A DNA stretch of 7,419 nucleotides from Candidatus Aminicenantota bacterium (GTDB taxonomy: Bacteria; Acidobacteriota; Aminicenantia; Aminicenantales; Aminicenantaceae): contig JAUWVG010000100.1 in NCBI GenBank assembly GCA_030617525.1, positions 1-7,419 of the forward strand. Direction: 5' to 3'. The notes under the pieces are model-generated. The model had not been told where the DNA came from. It saw only the letters and a list, made by a program, of their open reading frames with translations, and did not search any database. This document shows, piece after piece, positions 5,198-7,419 of this stretch. Both the position numbers and the translations under genes were made by a program. Numbering within the stretch: the first letter of the stretch is position 1; every line of letters begins with the position of its first letter.

Positions 5198-7165
5198 GTG
5201 AGACTCTTTAAAATTTTCCTTTTTTCTGTTTTTCTCCTCCTCCTCATAAAAACCGTCACTTCTCAAGTTCAGCCCGTCCGAACGGTTACCCTCAAGGTTG
5301 TCGTAGATGAGGAGTACAGGAAAAAGGACGAATGGCGCGAAGAAGTTAAAAAAATGGTCGCCAGCACCTCGATAGTTTTCGAGAAGAATTTTGGAATTCG
5401 GTTTGAGATCAAAAATATGGGATTCTGGACCTCAAAAAATTCACAGACCTCTATGATGATTCTCTTCAACGATCTCCAAGGGACCGTAACTCCTGAAGAC
5501 TGTGACATCGTCCTTGGTTTTACAGGCCAGCATAATTTGAACCACGACTTCAATGGAGTCGCTTCCTATCTCAATGGTTATATCCTTCTCCGGAATGTCC
5601 GGTTCATATCCTCAGAGAGAAATACTCTCCTTCATGAACTCTCCCACATATTCGGCGCCATCGATCTCAATGAACAAGGCTCCATCATGAGCACCACCCG
5701 GCCAGATTTGAAATTTAACACGTTTACAAGAGATATCATCCAGCTCAATAGACTCAGGCGTTTTAATCCCTATGTTTTCCCTCTGCCCAAAGAGAGGTTG
5801 GATGAAGCAGTTTCACTCTATAAACAAAGAAAATCTCTCAACATGCAAGAATTGGATGTCCACATCGTGCTCGCACTTTTACATCTTGAAAGGGAAAACT
5901 ACGCTCCCATGATCCGTGAAAGTCTCCGGGCTGTTGAAATCGATCCCAACTCACCTGATGGGCACAATCTTTTGGGCATCGCTTACCGGCGTACAGGGAA
6001 GATTGATCAAGCGATTGAACATTATTTTAAAGTCCTCGAGCTCCAGCCGAATAAAACCGAGGTCCACTACAACCTCGGAATTGCCTACATGAAAAAGAGC
6101 TTGAATGAAAAAGCCATTGAAGAATACAAAAAGGCCATAGAACTCAACCCGAATTATGCCAAAGCCTATTCCAATCTCGGTCACCTCTATCTGGAAATGG
6201 GTCATGTGGATTTTGCGATCGTAGAACTCAGGAAAGCTCTCTGTATATATCCAGAGCTGCCAGAAGCTCTAGCAACTTTTGGCGCGGCTCTGATTGCCAA
6301 ACGGCAGTACAAAAAAGCAGAAGAAGTTTCTTTAAAAAGTCTGCAAATCGACCCCGGTCTCTCAGGCGCACACAACAATCTGGGCAGCGTCTACATGAAC
6401 GAAAATATGGTCGGCAAAGCGATCGAGGAATACTTGAAGGCGATTGACCTCAATCCTTTATTTCATCAGGCATTCTATAATTTGGGCCGTGCATACTTAA
6501 TTATGGGAAAAGTCGATAGTGCGATTGAGACATTTAAAAAGGCCATCTCTCTAGACGCCAACTATCATGAAGCGTATGCAAACCTGGCTTCTGCTTACAT
6601 TAAAAAAGGCGCAATCGAACAGGCACTATCCGCCTGTGAAAAGGCCCTGGCCATAAAACCCGACTACGCCAATGCCTATTTCAACAGAGCCCTGGCCTAC
6701 TTTACTATGGAGCAGTACGAGAAAGCCGAAGAGGAAGCGGGCAAAGCCATCGATTTCGATTCTTTGCTTGCAGATCCATACAATCTCTTAGGGATTCTAT
6801 GGGAACAAAAAGACAAGACAGAAGAAGCCCAAACGGCCTATGAAAATGCCGTCAGGCTAAAGCCAACCTTTATTGAGGCCCAAATGAATCTGGCCAATTT
6901 TTTCTACAAACAAAACCAGTTTTTGAAAGCCGCAGGTTCTTACGAACGGGTGATCGCTATCGACCCCCGGAATGCCCAAACCTACAACAACCTTGCCGTC
7001 GTCTATTTCCGGCTGGAAAAATATAAAGAGGCTTTAGAATACCTAAGGAAAGCCGAATCATTAGGATTTCAAGTCCATCCCGACTTCAAATCTTCCCTCC
7101 TCAAAAAAATCAAGAACACCACAACCCTCCACGCCCAAGCCGCCGTCGAATACGCTCTTCAGTAA
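5198..7165 (+). CDS. Exported metzincin-like zinc metalloprotease fused to twelve TPR repeats
   Basis: The 655-aa protein starts at GTG; an in-frame stop just upstream excludes an earlier start, though no strong ribosome-binding site is visible. Residues 1-22 form a signal peptide (basic start, then FLFSVFLLLLI, likely cut after TVTS) with no lipobox, so the product is periplasmic or secreted. Residues about 28-190 look like a compact metzincin: a first strand (TLKVVVDEEY), a helix, a second strand (IRFEIKNMGFW), DIVLGFTG, then the edge strand GYILLRN. The zinc site HELSHIFGAID (146-156) has His146, Glu147, His150 and Asp156; Met164 in GSIMS is the likely Met-turn. Asp as third ligand instead of His is known in snapalysin (family M7). 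Residues 218-625 are twelve TPR units of exactly 34 residues with no gap, each with the usual A/G at position 8, A at 20 and P near 32. A short basic tail follows. The TPR superhelix probably recruits a protein substrate or partner. Protease activity is predicted, not shown; the substrate is unknown. Confidence 0.88.
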   Translation: MRLFKIFLFSVFLLLLIKTVTSQVQPVRTVTLKVVVDEEYRKKDEWREEVKKMVASTSIVFEKNFGIRFEIKNMGFWTSKNSQTSMMILFNDLQGTVTPEDCDIVLGFTGQHNLNHDFNGVASYLNGYILLRNVRFISSERNTLLHELSHIFGAIDLNEQGSIMSTTRPDLKFNTFTRDIIQLNRLRRFNPYVFPLPKERLDEAVSLYKQRKSLNMQELDVHIVLALLHLERENYAPMIRESLRAVEIDPNSPDGHNLLGIAYRRTGKIDQAIEHYFKVLELQPNKTEVHYNLGIAYMKKSLNEKAIEEYKKAIELNPNYAKAYSNLGHLYLEMGHVDFAIVELRKALCIYPELPEALATFGAALIAKRQYKKAEEVSLKSLQIDPGLSGAHNNLGSVYMNENMVGKAIEEYLKAIDLNPLFHQAFYNLGRAYLIMGKVDSAIETFKKAISLDANYHEAYANLASAYIKKGAIEQALSACEKALAIKPDYANAYFNRALAYFTMEQYEKAEEEAGKAIDFDSLLADPYNLLGILWEQKDKTEEAQTAYENAVRLKPTFIEAQMNLANFFYKQNQFLKAAGSYERVIAIDPRNAQTYNNLAVVYFRLEKYKEALEYLRKAESLGFQVHPDFKSSLLKKIKNTTTLHAQAAVEYALQ

Positions 7166-7179
7166 AAAGAAATGAGTGG

Positions 7180-7196
7180 CCGGTGACAAATACCGG
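7180..7196. terminator. Weak hairpin between convergent genes
   Basis: CCGGT (7180-7184) can pair with ACCGG (7192-7196) around a seven-base loop, extendable only by wobble pairs. It lies 15 bases after the protease-TPR stop and between two convergent genes, where a bidirectional terminator would be expected. No T-run follows on the plus strand, so it is a doubtful intrinsic terminator. Confidence 0.25.
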
Positions 7197-7226
7197 TTGA
7201 GCCGGATCTTGCTCTATTTCAAATGT

Positions 7227-7418
7227 TTATTTTTTCTTGAGATGGATTCCCCCTCCTGAAGAACGGAGGTAAAGTTGGGGACCGCCTCCGTTGACTTCGG
7301 CATTTAAAGAGCGGGGACTGACAGTCCCGTAGACCTTGATCGGAAAATCCGTATGGATTCGGCCTCCGCTTGTTCGTGCATCCACATCCAGCCCTATATC
7401 ATTATCGAGATAAACCGT
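7227..7418 (-). CDS. C-terminal end of a DUF4097-like beta-repeat protein, 5' part outside the window
   Basis: On the minus strand the frame is open from the right edge to a TAA at 7229-7227, giving 63 residues of an incomplete gene. The visible part alternates short strands and glycine turns: DVDARTSGGRIHTDFP, then AEVNGGGPQLYLRSSGGGIHLKKK at the very end. The pattern of a G-G-x-I-x-T-x-x-P strand, a long turn, then N-G-G-G-P and S-S-G-G-G-I is typical of the C-terminus of DUF4097 (putative adhesin) beta-helix-like proteins, recognised from memory of the family. Such proteins are usually exported or membrane-attached and their biochemical role is poorly known. It is convergent with the protease-TPR gene, with 61 bases between the two stops. 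Family assignment is likely but rests on a short fragment. Confidence 0.72.
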   Translation of the reverse strand, partial: TVYLDNDIGLDVDARTSGGRIHTDFPIKVYGTVSPRSLNAEVNGGGPQLYLRSSGGGIHLKKK

Positions 7419-7419
7419 G

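Noticed and set aside
5269..6205. Minus-strand frames 5269-5553 and 5951-6205
   Set aside because: They are antisense to the protease and TPR coding region. The hydrophobic look of the second comes from reading TPR codons backwards.
5849..7072. Regular 102-base periodicity that could be taken for a DNA repeat array or CRISPR
   Set aside because: The period is the 34-codon TPR unit. The DNA copies are strongly diverged and there are no identical repeats with unique spacers.

Overview
The window reads like chromosome from a Gram-negative bacterium. It encodes a lipoprotein with a lipobox, a beta-barrel outer-membrane protein ending in Phe, and two exported or surface proteins. The mix of exported TPR proteins, a DUF4097-like protein and a glycine-zipper outer-membrane protein, at roughly 40-45% GC by eye, recalls Acidobacteriota such as Candidatus Aminicenantes. 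That is only an impression of style and cannot be proven from the sequence. I see no tRNA, rRNA, CRISPR array, insertion sequence or phage gene.

Left half (1-3387), all on the minus strand. In order of transcription it holds: an exported protein of 482 aa with a glycine zipper and a C-terminal outer-membrane barrel (3387-1939); a small unrecognised protein of 89 aa (1911-1642); a class I SAM-dependent methyltransferase (1615-992); a 170-base gap; and a TPR lipoprotein (821-1) that runs off the left edge. The first three are separated by only 26-27 bases and may be one transcription unit. The methyltransferase is clearly richer in GC than its flanks.

Divergent intergenic region (3388-3573). 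On the minus strand, upstream of the outer-membrane gene, four hexamers (TTAACA, TTAACA, TTAACA, TTGACA) lie exactly 11 bases apart. This is the geometry bound by OmpR/PhoB-family response regulators and closely resembles the Bacillus PhoP box. The last hexamer could double as the -35 box. A near-consensus sigma-70 promoter (TTGACA, 17 bases, TATATT) faces the other way and drives the next gene. This region is the most informative non-coding part of the window.

Right half (3574-7165), plus strand. A Cys/Met-metabolism PLP enzyme of 493 aa (real start 3604, with an unusual N-terminal extension of about 60 residues) is followed 112 bases later by an exported 655-aa protein. The latter joins a metzincin-like zinc protease domain (HELSHxxGxxD with a Met-turn) to twelve uninterrupted 34-residue TPR units. 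No terminator is visible between the two genes.

Right edge (7166-7419). A short convergent intergenic region with a weak hairpin is followed by the C-terminal 63 residues of a minus-strand protein of the DUF4097 (adhesin-like beta-repeat) type.

Taken together, the window encodes cell-envelope and secreted proteins plus two metabolic or modifying enzymes. No single pathway links them. The best leads for new biology are the hexamer array controlling an envelope protein and the protease-TPR fusion.
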